Shown here one piece after another: positions 53,564 to 61,997 of a DNA stretch of 64,000 nucleotides. The stretch covers positions 434,001 to 498,000 of the forward strand of contig NZ_LMGL01000002.1 in assembly GCF_001427145.1 (NCBI RefSeq), in the 5' to 3' direction. Source of the stretch: Microbacterium sp. Root166 (GTDB lineage: Bacteria; Actinomycetota; Actinomycetes; Actinomycetales; Microbacteriaceae). The notes below the pieces were generated by a model that saw only the letters and a program-made list of their open reading frames with translations, made no database searches and was not told the DNA's origin. The translations under genes and the position numbers were made by a program. Within the stretch, counting starts at the first letter, position 1, and each line of letters opens with the position of its first letter.

Positions 53564-56050
53564 TCAGACGGTCGAATACGCGACGATGCCGCGACGGACG
53601 GCGTCGAGCGCCTGCCTGGCCGTCGTCGCGAGGGGGCCGTCGGCGACGATCGACAGCTGGTCGAGCAGGTCGATGGTCTGCTTCGACCACCGCACGAAGT
53701 CTCCGGCGGCCATGTCGGCCTCCTCGAGGACGTACTCCAGCATTCCGCCGCGCGCCCACATGTGCATCGCCTGGGCCAGGCTCGCCGAGACGGGCTCGGA
53801 GCCCGGCAGCTGATGCTCGCGCTCGAGGTCGTCCAGGCGCTGCCACAGGTCGTTCGTCGCGGTGAACGCCGCCCGGAAGGGCCCGCGAGGCAGCCGGCGC
53901 TCCCCCGGCCCGCCGTCATCGCGCCGCGGCTCGTAGACCAGCGAGCAGGCCAGTGCCGCGAGCGAGGGCGGGTCGAGGTCCGTCCAGAGCCCACGGCGCA
54001 GCGACTCGGCGACGAGCAGGTCGCGCTCGCCGTAGATGCGCCGCATCGTCCGGCCGGCGGGCGTGAGCTCGGTGGCGCCCTCGTCCGTCACCCGGACGTA
54101 GTCCAGCTCGTCGAGCACGTCGACGACCCGGTCGAAGATGCGGGCGACGGTGCCGGTCCGCGTCTGGATCTGCTGGCGGATCTTGTCGATCGTCCGCTTC
54201 AGCTGCCAGTAGCGCTCACCCCACCGCGCGTGGTTCTCCCGATCGGGGCAGGAGTGACACGGATGCCGCTGCATGCGCCTGCGCAGCACCCCGAGCTCGC
54301 GGTGCCTCTTGTCGCGCGTCGCGCGCGAGGCTGTCGCATCCTTGCGGTTGAGCTTCTCGAGATCACTGAGTTCGCGCCGGATCGAGGAGTACTCCGTGAA
54401 GTCGCCTCGGTCGCAGGTCATGGCCTTCTCGTAGCCCGCCAGCGACTCCTCCTGCTCACGCACCTGGCGTGCGAGTCCCACGACCGAGCGGTCGGCCTGG
54501 AACTGCGCGAACGAGGACTCCAGGATCTCGCGTGCGCGGGAGCGTCCGAACTGGTCGATGAGGTTGACGGCCATGTTGTAGGTCGGCCGGAAGCTCGAGT
54601 TCAGCGGGTACGTGCGGCGCGAAGCGAGTGCGGCGACGGCCTGCGGGTCCAGGCCCTCGGTCCACTGGATGACCGCGTGCCCTTCCACGTCGATGCCTCG
54701 ACGGCCTGCGCGCCCGGTCAGCTGGGTGTACTCGCCCGAGGTGATGGCGACCCGGGCTTCGCCGTTGAACTTCTCGAGCTTCTCGAGCACCACGGTCCGG
54801 GCCGGCATATTGATTCCGAGAGCCAGCGTCTCGGTCGCGAAGACAGCCTTGACCAGCTTGCGCTGGAACAGCTCCTCGACGACCTCCTTGAACGCCGGCA
54901 GCAGTCCGGCGTGGTGCGAGGCGACACCGCGTTCGAGGTTGTCGAGCCAGTCCCAGTACCCCAGCACCTCGAGGTCCTCTTCGAGGAGAGTGCGGGTGCG
55001 GTCCTCGACGATGGCTCGGATCTCGGCGCGCTCCTCGGGCGAGGTCAGGCGGACGCCCGCCCGCCGCACCTGCTGGACGGCGCCGTCGCAGCCGGCGCGA
55101 CTGAAGATGAAGAAGATCGCGGGCAGCAGATTGGCACGTCTGAGCAGCTCGACGACGTCGGGCCGGTCCAACCGCTCGATGCGCTGTACGTTCGCCGAGC
55201 GCACCGGCCGCTTCCCGCCGCGGTTCGGACGACGGCGGGAAGCCTCGTACCCGCTGTGCCGGGCGCTGCTGGCGGCCTGCGCACGGCGGTTGTTCTCGTA
55301 GTTCGGGCCCTTCACCGACCGGATCCGCATGAGCTCCTGGTTGACCTGCGCGGTCGCGATGCCGGCGCGGTCGTCGAACAGGGGCAGCAGGTCGCCGCGG
55401 ACCAGGACGTGCTGCTCGAGGGGCACGGGCCGGGTCTCCGAGACGATGACCTCGGTGTCGCCGCGCACGGTGTCGAGCCAGTCGCCGAACTCCTCGGCGT
55501 TGGAGACGGTCGCCGAGAGCGAGACGAGCTTCACGCTCGGCGGCAGGTGGATGATGATCTCCTCCCACACCGCCCCGCGGAACCGATCGGCGAGGTAGTG
55601 CACTTCGTCCATCACCACGTAGCGCAGCCCTCGCAGCGCCGGCGAGTCCGCGTAGAGCATGTTGCGGAGCACCTCGGTGGTCATCACGACGACACGGGCA
55701 TTGCCGTTGATGTTGGTGTCGCCGGTCAGCAGGCCGACCTCATCGGCGCCGTAGACGTCCTGCAGCTCACGGAACTTCTGGTTGGACAGCGCCTTGATGG
55801 GGGTCGTGTAGAACGCCTTGTCGCCGGGCTCGCGCATCGCAAGGTGCACGGCGAACTCGCCGACGATCGTCTTGCCGGCGCCGGTAGGCGCGGCGACCAG
55901 CACGCTCCGGCCGTCCTCGAGGGCGCGGCATCCGGCGATCTGGAAGTCGTCCAGCGTGAAGCGCTGGGAGTCCGCGAACGCCGCGGTGATCGGGTGGGTC
56001 CGGTCTTCACGAGCCCGCGCGTAGCGCTCGGCCGGACCCGGGTCGCTCAC
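53564..56050 (-). CDS. helY: DEAD/DEAH-box RNA helicase, HelY/Ski2 type
   Basis: 828 residues. Superfamily 2 helicase: Walker A APTGAGKT near residue 55, motif II MDEVHYLAD, motif III SLSATVSN, motif VI QLTGRAGRRG; then the HPCHSCPDRENHARW cysteine motif and a C-terminal helical domain of the DSHCT/Mtr4 kind. Probably unwinds structured RNA. GTG 56050 overlaps the tatC stop by GTGA; the frame open further upstream inside tatC is rejected. Confidence 0.94.
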   Translation of the reverse strand: MSDPGPAERYARAREDRTHPITAAFADSQRFTLDDFQIAGCRALEDGRSVLVAAPTGAGKTIVGEFAVHLAMREPGDKAFYTTPIKALSNQKFRELQDVYGADEVGLLTGDTNINGNARVVVMTTEVLRNMLYADSPALRGLRYVVMDEVHYLADRFRGAVWEEIIIHLPPSVKLVSLSATVSNAEEFGDWLDTVRGDTEVIVSETRPVPLEQHVLVRGDLLPLFDDRAGIATAQVNQELMRIRSVKGPNYENNRRAQAASSARHSGYEASRRRPNRGGKRPVRSANVQRIERLDRPDVVELLRRANLLPAIFFIFSRAGCDGAVQQVRRAGVRLTSPEERAEIRAIVEDRTRTLLEEDLEVLGYWDWLDNLERGVASHHAGLLPAFKEVVEELFQRKLVKAVFATETLALGINMPARTVVLEKLEKFNGEARVAITSGEYTQLTGRAGRRGIDVEGHAVIQWTEGLDPQAVAALASRRTYPLNSSFRPTYNMAVNLIDQFGRSRAREILESSFAQFQADRSVVGLARQVREQEESLAGYEKAMTCDRGDFTEYSSIRRELSDLEKLNRKDATASRATRDKRHRELGVLRRRMQRHPCHSCPDRENHARWGERYWQLKRTIDKIRQQIQTRTGTVARIFDRVVDVLDELDYVRVTDEGATELTPAGRTMRRIYGERDLLVAESLRRGLWTDLDPPSLAALACSLVYEPRRDDGGPGERRLPRGPFRAAFTATNDLWQRLDDLEREHQLPGSEPVSASLAQAMHMWARGGMLEYVLEEADMAAGDFVRWSKQTIDLLDQLSIVADGPLATTARQALDAVRRGIVAYSTV

Positions 56051-56868
56051 GCGATGGCCTCGGGCGGAAGGATCAGCGCCTCGCGCTTGGCCTTGCGTCG
56101 ATCGAACAGCAGGGACACACCCGCAGCGGCGAAGAAGAGCACGACCATGATGCCGGACAGCATCAGCATGCTCACGATGTCGGCCGACGGGGTCGCGAGG
56201 GCGGAGAAGATCACCGAGACCAGCACCGCCACGCGCCAGCCCTTCACGATCGCGCGACCCGACATCACGCCGGCGAAATTGAGCGCGACGAGGAAGACGG
56301 GAAGCACGAACGCGACGCCGACGACGATGAGGAGCTTGAAGACGAAGTCGTAGTAGTAGGCCGCCTGGTAGAACGATGCCGCGCCCTCGGGGACGAACTG
56401 GGCCATCAGCTCGACGATGTGGGGCATGATCAGCAGGCCGACGTAGCATCCCGCGAAGAACAGCGGGATCGCCGCGGCGAGGAACCCGACCGTGTACTGC
56501 ACCTCTTTGCGGGTGAGGCCGGGCATGATGAACGCCCAGATCTGCCACATCCAGATCGGCGCCGAGATCAGCAGTCCGATCGCGAACGACATGCGCAGCC
56601 TCAGGTCGAACGCGGAGGTGACGGTGTCGAACATGAGCTCGACCTTGCCCTCTTGGCCCTTCGACTCGGCGACGACGCGCAGCGGCTCGGTGATCAGCGC
56701 GATGACCCAGTCGGTGATGAAGAAGGCCACCACCATGCCGACGATGAGCGCGAGAGCCGCCCACATCAGCCGCTTGCGCAGCTCCACCAGGTGCTGCCCG
56801 AGCGACATGCGCTTCTCGCGCCGCGTGGGGTCTGAGCTCTTGACGCGCGGCGAGCCCGCCGTTGCCAC
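56047..56868 (-). CDS. tatC: Twin-arginine translocase subunit TatC
   Basis: 273 residues, six membrane segments. N-terminal cytoplasmic MSLGQHLVELRKRL with the signal-recognising Glu, and the conserved SFAIGLLISAPIWMWQIWAFIMPGL. Core receptor for folded proteins with RR signal peptides. It begins 2 bp after tatA and overlaps helY. TatB is not in the window. Confidence 0.97.
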   Translation of the reverse strand: MATAGSPRVKSSDPTRREKRMSLGQHLVELRKRLMWAALALIVGMVVAFFITDWVIALITEPLRVVAESKGQEGKVELMFDTVTSAFDLRLRMSFAIGLLISAPIWMWQIWAFIMPGLTRKEVQYTVGFLAAAIPLFFAGCYVGLLIMPHIVELMAQFVPEGAASFYQAAYYYDFVFKLLIVVGVAFVLPVFLVALNFAGVMSGRAIVKGWRVAVLVSVIFSALATPSADIVSMLMLSGIMVVLFFAAAGVSLLFDRRKAKREALILPPEAIA

Positions 56869-56870
56869 GG

Positions 56871-57128
56871 TCAGGACTTGGGTTCGGGGTTTCCGCCCGC
56901 GTCCGTGCGACCATCGGTCGCCGGCTGCTCCACGGCGGAGGCGGTGCCGACCGACGCGGCATCCGTCTTGGAGGCGTCGTCGTCCTTCATCGCCTTCATC
57001 TCACCCTTGAAGACGCGCGCGGACTGACCCATGCTCTTCGCCAGCGCCGGCAGCTTCGCCGCGCCGAACAGCAGCAGGATCACAGCGAGGATGATCAGGA
57101 AGTGCCACCCTGTGAGGCCTTGCAGCAT
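56871..57128 (-). CDS. tatA: Twin-arginine translocase subunit TatA
   Basis: 85 residues. One short N-terminal membrane helix (GWHFLIILAVILLLFG), hinge GAAKLP, amphipathic helix LAKSMGQSARVFKGEM, and an acidic/polar tail. Forms the translocation pore with TatC. AAAGGAAA precedes ATG 57128 on the minus strand. Confidence 0.95.
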   Translation of the reverse strand: MLQGLTGWHFLIILAVILLLFGAAKLPALAKSMGQSARVFKGEMKAMKDDDASKTDAASVGTASAVEQPATDGRTDAGGNPEPKS

Positions 57129-57157
57129 GTCGATTTCCTTTCGGCGGGTCCGGATTC

Positions 57158-57163
57158 AGTGTA
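57158..57163 (-). promoter_or_regulatory. Possible -10 element TACACT for tatA
   Basis: Minus-strand TACACT about 30 nt before ATG 57128, in the 87-bp gap after pafC, with the AAAGGAAA site inside the leader. Confidence 0.35.
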
Positions 57164-57215
57164 ACCCGCAGTCACCGGCACGGGTGCAGGCGCGGGCGAA
57201 CATCCGGCGAACAGA

Positions 57216-58178
57216 TCAGCGGTACTGCGCGAGCCCCGCCTCGGCCCACTCGGCCGCGGCGCGCCTCGCGGCCGACGGCTCGAGGATCTCGACGAGTCCG
57301 CCACGACGGGCGGCGAGGCGCCGGAGGCTGAATTCGTCGGCCACCCGCATGGTCGCCACGGCCCCGGCCGGAGTGCTCTCCAGGGTCGCGCGGTCGAGGT
57401 ACTCGCCGAGCAGCGGCGCCACGGACTCGGGGAACCGCACCCGCGCCACCACGTCGTCGTCTGCGGGCTCGAACCACGCCGGTGCCGGCTCGCTCGCATG
57501 CGTGGTCGGGATGTCGGTCAGCTCGAGGTCGCTCACCCGGTCGAGGTGGAACGTGCGCATCGCCTCGCGCAGGTGGCACCACCCCTGCAGGTACCACTGG
57601 CCGTCTGCGATGTGGACCTTGACCGGATCGACGGTGCGGGTGGTGGGCCCGGCGTCCGGAGCCTTGTACGTGAACGAGACCGCGACACCACGGCGGAGGG
57701 CGCCGGCCACGGCGTCGCGCACGGTGTCCACCGGACCCGGAGCGACGATGACGTCGGCCGGTGCGCTCGAGGCGCCGCGGGCCAGCTTCGCGAGGAGCCC
57801 TGCGAACAGGTCGGTGTCGCCCACGCCGGGGATCGTCCGGGCGAGCTGAAGGCCGGCCAGCAGCGCCGCCGCCTCCCGGGCGGTGAGCTTGGGCGAGCGC
57901 TCGAGGCCGACGGAGTTCGTGATCACGATGAGATCGCGCTGGTCGAGCAGATCCCAATCGATGTCGAACAGATCGTTCGCCATCTGCCAGTAGCCGCCGT
58001 CGCCGGGCAGGCCGATGACGGTGAGCTTCTCGACCATCGACCGCATCTGGTCGGGCGTCACATCGAACTCGTCGGCGGCCTCGGCGATCGACACCTCGCC
58101 CTTGCCGATCAGGTACGGGACGAGCTGCAGCATGAGCGCGGCGCGATCGGTCGCGACGAGGGTGCGGCGGGCGGTCAT
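57216..58178 (-). CDS. pafC: WYL-domain transcriptional regulator PafC
   Basis: 320 residues. N-terminal winged helix (about 10-70, IAEAADEFDVTPDQMRSMVEKL), central WYL domain (about 150-220, WYLQGWCHLREAMRTFHLDRVSDLEL) and a C-terminal WCX extension. With PafB it activates the DNA-damage response in actinobacteria, probably by sensing single-stranded DNA. ATGA overlap with pafB. Confidence 0.94.
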   Translation of the reverse strand: MTARRTLVATDRAALMLQLVPYLIGKGEVSIAEAADEFDVTPDQMRSMVEKLTVIGLPGDGGYWQMANDLFDIDWDLLDQRDLIVITNSVGLERSPKLTAREAAALLAGLQLARTIPGVGDTDLFAGLLAKLARGASSAPADVIVAPGPVDTVRDAVAGALRRGVAVSFTYKAPDAGPTTRTVDPVKVHIADGQWYLQGWCHLREAMRTFHLDRVSDLELTDIPTTHASEPAPAWFEPADDDVVARVRFPESVAPLLGEYLDRATLESTPAGAVATMRVADEFSLRRLAARRGGLVEILEPSAARRAAAEWAEAGLAQYR

Positions 58179-59170
58179 GCCGGGACTCCGTTCAGATCGC
58201 GTGCTGCCGCGAGCCGTTCGATGACCTGTTCTCTCAGCGCAGCGGGCTCGACCACGCGCACCTCGGGGCCGTACGAGGCCAGCTCGTCGGCGAAGATGTG
58301 GATGTCGACGAACGGGACGCGGATGCCCTGCTCGGCCGGCGTGGCGCGGCGGGTCAGTCGCAGCGCCGCCTCGGTTCCGGGGTTCACCTCGAGCAGCGAC
58401 GAGTTACGGGCCGCCACCTCCTCCAGGCCGCGGAGGGCGCGCTCCCCCGCGCCCTCGCGCAGGACGGGATCGAACGCGGAGCGCGTCACCGTGACGGGAC
58501 CGACGACGCGAGAGAGCAGGAAGGTCCGGTCGGCGGCCGCATCGAGGTCGATGCCGAACACGTGCCAGCGGGCCTCGTACTCGACGAGCGCGAGCGGTTG
58601 CACGCGACGCGTCCGCGGGTGCTCTTCCCCCGGCTTCAGGTACGGGAAGGTGACCACGCGAGCCTGCTCGATCGCCTGGTGCAGCACCGGGAACGCCGGA
58701 TCCCGCATGCTGATGCGCGGCGAGTAACCGATGATCGGCTCGTCGACCGCGATTCCCAGCGCGCGGATCTTGCGCAGGCCGCTGCGGGCGTCGTCCGACA
58801 TGGAGCTCTCGCTCCACACGCCGCCGGCGAGATTGAGCAGTGCAAGTTCGGCGGGCGTGAAGACGATGTCCTCGGGCAGCGCGTACTCGGCCGTCGGAAC
58901 CCGGTACCGGGCCTCGCGGAGATCGTCGGGGTCGGCCCAGTCGCCGATGGTCTCGATCGGGACGCCGAGGCCGCGCAGGCTCTCCTTGTCGCGCTCGAAC
59001 ATCTTCTCGAGGGCGTCCTTGGAGGCCCCGGCCACACTCTGCTCGCGGTACCCGGCCACCGAGCTGAGGATGGTGTCCTTCGTGAGGCCCTGGTCGGTCG
59101 CCATGAGCGCGACGACGAGGTTCACCAGCCGCTCTTCGGGCGGGTTCTTCACGGGCGTGTTCGCGGGCAC
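58175..59170 (-). CDS. pafB: WYL-domain transcriptional regulator PafB
   Basis: 331 residues, same layout as PafC: N-terminal winged helix (ERLVNLVVALMATDQGLTKD), WYL domain around WHVFGIDLDAAADRTFLLSR and a C-terminal WCX region. Partner of PafC. The pupylation genes that give it its name are not adjacent. Leaderless GTG start at 59170 with TAGGAT 6 nt upstream. Confidence 0.94.
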   Translation of the reverse strand: MPANTPVKNPPEERLVNLVVALMATDQGLTKDTILSSVAGYREQSVAGASKDALEKMFERDKESLRGLGVPIETIGDWADPDDLREARYRVPTAEYALPEDIVFTPAELALLNLAGGVWSESSMSDDARSGLRKIRALGIAVDEPIIGYSPRISMRDPAFPVLHQAIEQARVVTFPYLKPGEEHPRTRRVQPLALVEYEARWHVFGIDLDAAADRTFLLSRVVGPVTVTRSAFDPVLREGAGERALRGLEEVAARNSSLLEVNPGTEAALRLTRRATPAEQGIRVPFVDIHIFADELASYGPEVRVVEPAALREQVIERLAAARDLNGVPA

Positions 59171-59176
59171 CCACTC

Positions 59177-59182
59177 ATCCTA
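59177..59182 (-). promoter_or_regulatory. -10 element TAGGAT of pafB (leaderless)
   Basis: Minus-strand TAGGAT, 6 nt, then GTG at 59170; no ribosome binding site. Confidence 0.55.
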
Positions 59183-59256
59183 GGCTCGCGTGGCCCACCG
59201 GGACCGTCGACGAGCCCGTCGCGCGGCGACCCGGTCCGCCGTGCGGCATGCCGGGA

Positions 59257-60171
59257 TCAGGACGCGGTCTGGAGGATGCCGAGGATGTCGATGACCTTGA
59301 TCGTCGCGGTGCCCGCGGCGTCGCCCTCACCCGGCACGATCACCATGACCTGCGAGCCCACGGTCTGCCCCTCGAGGGCCTCGGTCAATGCGGGGTCCTC
59401 GCCCATCTGGATGAGCTCGGGCTGCTGCTCCCAGGTGTTCGAGACGACTTCTCCGTCAGACCACGAGACGCTCAGCGTGTGGGCCACCACCGACGAGTCC
59501 GCGGCGACGACGGGGCCGTCGCCCTTCTTGATCGTCTGCACGACGACCTCGTCGGGGGCCGCGGCATCGGGAACCACGACACCGGGGCGACCGTCGGGTG
59601 CGCGCACCACGGAGGGCAGCCCGCTGCCGGTGTTGAACTGGTCGGCGCCGTCAGCGGCCGCGAGGAACACCTGGTCGACTCCGACCACCGCGATCACCGA
59701 TTCATCCGGAGCGAGTCCGAGAGCGGACGCGATCTCGGGATCGATGTCCTCGGGTGCCATGGCGATGACGACACGCGACCCCGCGCTCGCGCACTCGAGA
59801 GCCTCGCTCCAGGTCGGCATGACCTGAGTGAGCGGCGCCAGTGAGCCGAGGAACGCGCCGCCCTCGACCAGCGGAGGAAGCTCCTCGCCCGTCTCGCCGG
59901 AGACCATCGTGATGTCGAGCCCGACGATCTGCTCGTCCCGCGTGATGGCGGTCTCGCCGTCGCCCTCCTCGACCGTGGCGGAGGAGCTCTCCTCGGTGTG
60001 GAACGGCGTGTAGAAGTCCACCTCGCCCGCGGACTCGCCGACCTGCACGAGCTCGAGGAGCTCGGCGTCGGAGGCGGACGGGGAGCAGTCGGACGAGCCG
60101 GGCAGCGAGCAGCCGGCGAGGCCGACGGTCGCGAGCCCGAGGATCACGAGGGCAGCGGGGAACTTGCGCAC
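59257..60171 (-). CDS. FKBP-type peptidyl-prolyl isomerase lipoprotein
   Basis: 304 residues. Lipoprotein signal peptide of about 20 residues with lipobox LAGC (Cys21), then two FKBP-like domains (about 60-180 and 185-300), the second ending VGSQVMVIVPGEGD, which matches the FKBP G-S-x-x-x-x-x-I-P pattern. Both look divergent, so isomerase activity is uncertain. Substrate for Lgt and Lnt, both encoded here. GTG 60171 is leaderless and its -10 overlaps the trmI stop codon. Confidence 0.85.
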   Translation of the reverse strand: MRKFPAALVILGLATVGLAGCSLPGSSDCSPSASDAELLELVQVGESAGEVDFYTPFHTEESSSATVEEGDGETAITRDEQIVGLDITMVSGETGEELPPLVEGGAFLGSLAPLTQVMPTWSEALECASAGSRVVIAMAPEDIDPEIASALGLAPDESVIAVVGVDQVFLAAADGADQFNTGSGLPSVVRAPDGRPGVVVPDAAAPDEVVVQTIKKGDGPVVAADSSVVAHTLSVSWSDGEVVSNTWEQQPELIQMGEDPALTEALEGQTVGSQVMVIVPGEGDAAGTATIKVIDILGILQTAS

Positions 60172-60177
60172 CGGAAC

Positions 60178-60183
60178 AGTCTA
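60178..60183 (-). promoter_or_regulatory. -10 element TAGACT of the FKBP gene, overlapping the trmI stop
   Basis: Minus-strand TAGACT, 6 nt, then GTG at 60171. The TAG of the -10 is the stop codon of trmI. Confidence 0.5.
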
Positions 60184-61185
60184 GGTGGAAGGAGCGTCCT
60201 CGCCTGCGGCGGCCGCCTGGCGTGCGCCGTCGGCGGCGCGCTGCGCTTCGCGCACGCGCTTGCGGAGGTTCTTGTCGGTGATCTCTCGGTCACCGACCGC
60301 GCCGGGGGTCCACAGCTCGACGTCCTCGTCGCCGTAGCTCGACTTCGACGCCCGTCGCTTGACCTCGGGCGGCACCGCGCCCGGCGCGAGCCGGCGCGCC
60401 GTGAGCAGGAAGCCGGTGTGCGCGACCATGCGGTGGTCCGGACGCACGGCGAGCCCCTCGACGTGCCAGCCGCGGACCATGGTCTCGCTGGCCTCCGGGC
60501 CGGTGTACAGGCCCGTGCTGCGGATGTACTCGGCCACGCGGCTCAGCTGCGTCGCGGTCGCGACGTAGCAGAGCACGACTCCGCCCGGCGTGAGCGCGTC
60601 GGCGACGACGTCGATGCACTCCCACGGGGCCAGCATGTCCAGGACGACACGGTCCACGGATGCCGGGGCCACGGCATCCGGAAGCGCCTCGACGAGGTCG
60701 CCCACCACCACGTCCCAGTTCTCCGGGGTCTCGCCCAGGTAGGTCTCGACGTTGGCGCGCGCGACGTCGGCGAACTCGGGTCGGCGCTCGAACGAGATGA
60801 GCCTTCCCTCCGAGCCCATCGCGCGCAGCAGCCAGAGCGACAGCGCCCCCGAGCCGACACCCGCCTCGACGACGACCGAGCCGGGGAACACGTCCACCTC
60901 GGCGATGATCTGCGCGGCGTCCTTCGGATAGATGATCGCCGCACCGCGGGGCATCGACATCACGAAATCGCGGAGCAGCGGCCGCAGCGCGAGGTACTCG
61001 TGCTCGCCGCTGTTCGCGACCACCGAGCCGTCGGGCTGGCCGATCAGCTGCTCGTGCTTGAGCACGCCGTGGTGGGTGTGCAGCTCGCCGCCTTCGCGGA
61101 GGGTGATCGTGTGCAGCCGGCCCTTGGGCCCGGTGAGCTGCACGCGGTCGCCGATGCGGAAGGGCCCGCGGGGTCGTTCGGTCAC
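60181..61185 (-). CDS. trmI: tRNA (adenine-58-N1)-methyltransferase
   Basis: 334 residues. N-terminal RNA-binding beta domain, then Rossmann methyltransferase with SAM motif VEAGVGSGALSLWLLRAMG and LDMLAPWECIDV. Methylates A58 of tRNA. The C-terminal 50 residues are charged and variable. GTG 61185 overlaps the HAD gene stop by GTGA; the frame that runs on through the HAD gene is not coding. Confidence 0.95.
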   Translation of the reverse strand: MTERPRGPFRIGDRVQLTGPKGRLHTITLREGGELHTHHGVLKHEQLIGQPDGSVVANSGEHEYLALRPLLRDFVMSMPRGAAIIYPKDAAQIIAEVDVFPGSVVVEAGVGSGALSLWLLRAMGSEGRLISFERRPEFADVARANVETYLGETPENWDVVVGDLVEALPDAVAPASVDRVVLDMLAPWECIDVVADALTPGGVVLCYVATATQLSRVAEYIRSTGLYTGPEASETMVRGWHVEGLAVRPDHRMVAHTGFLLTARRLAPGAVPPEVKRRASKSSYGDEDVELWTPGAVGDREITDKNLRKRVREAQRAADGARQAAAAGEDAPST

Positions 61186-61865
61186 TTTGCGGCCTCCTTG
61201 GCACGGTGGTCGGCATGGAAGGATGCCAGGTCCTGGGCGGTCCGGCCCTCGAGCGTGGGCCAGACGGCGTGAGCACCGGCGCCGGCGATGGACACCATCA
61301 GCGGCACGCCGATGACGGCGGCACCCGACGCGACGGCCGAGCGGAGCCCGGTGGGTGAATCCTCGATCGCGACGACCTCGGCGGGCGTGACGCCCAGGGC
61401 GTCGCACGCCTGCAGATAGGGGTCCGGGAAGGGCTTGGGCCGGGTCGAGTCGTCGCCGGCGATGACGACGTCGAAGGCATCGAAGTCGATCAGGTCGACG
61501 ACGGTGGTGGCCATGCGCCGCAGCGACATCGTCACCAGTCCGGTCTTGATGCCGGCCCGCCGGAGATCCGCCAGGAGCTCGCGGGCGCCGGGCCGGAACG
61601 GCACTCCGGTCTCGCTCAGGCTGCGCATCACGTCGTCCGTGAGGTGGTCGATGATGTCCTGGACGCCCATCCGGACGCCGGCGTCCTGGAAGATGCGGGC
61701 CGAGTCCTCCAGGCCCTTTCCGACGAGCCCGAGCGCCTGCTCGTGAGACCAGGTTCCGCCGAAGCGCTCGACGAGCGGAGTCTCGGCGGCCATCCAGTAC
61801 GGCTCGGTGTCGACGAGGGTTCCGTCCATGTCCCACAGGACGGCGGACAGTGCGGGGGCGCTCAC
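61182..61865 (-). CDS. HAD-IA family phosphatase
   Basis: 227 residues. Motif I LWDMDGTLVDTEP, motif II LVTMSLRR, motif III Lys in TRPKPFPDPYL and motif IV AIEDSPTGLRSA; helical cap domain at about 20-90. Beta-phosphoglucomutase/phosphoglycolate-type family, substrate unknown. Leaderless GTG start. It is cotranscribed with trmI through a 4-bp overlap. Confidence 0.92.
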   Translation of the reverse strand: MSAPALSAVLWDMDGTLVDTEPYWMAAETPLVERFGGTWSHEQALGLVGKGLEDSARIFQDAGVRMGVQDIIDHLTDDVMRSLSETGVPFRPGARELLADLRRAGIKTGLVTMSLRRMATTVVDLIDFDAFDVVIAGDDSTRPKPFPDPYLQACDALGVTPAEVVAIEDSPTGLRSAVASGAAVIGVPLMVSIAGAGAHAVWPTLEGRTAQDLASFHADHRAKEAAK

Positions 61866-61871
61866 TGGTCC

Positions 61872-61877
61872 ATGTTA
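61872..61877 (-). promoter_or_regulatory. -10 element TAACAT of the HAD-trmI operon (leaderless)
   Basis: Minus-strand TAACAT, 6 nt, then GTG at 61865; no ribosome binding site. Confidence 0.5.
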
Positions 61878-61997
61878 CCGGCCGGGATCGGAGCCGCCGT
61901 CTCGAGGACTCATCCCGGGCGCGCGCACGGAGGTCGGCCCAGGACGCCGCGGCGGGCATATCCTGGAACGACCCGCACGGCGGGTGGAGGAGGTCTC

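Noticed and set aside
53762..56353. 863-codon plus-strand frame opposite helY
   Set aside because: Mirror frame of a conserved helicase, without domain or start signal.
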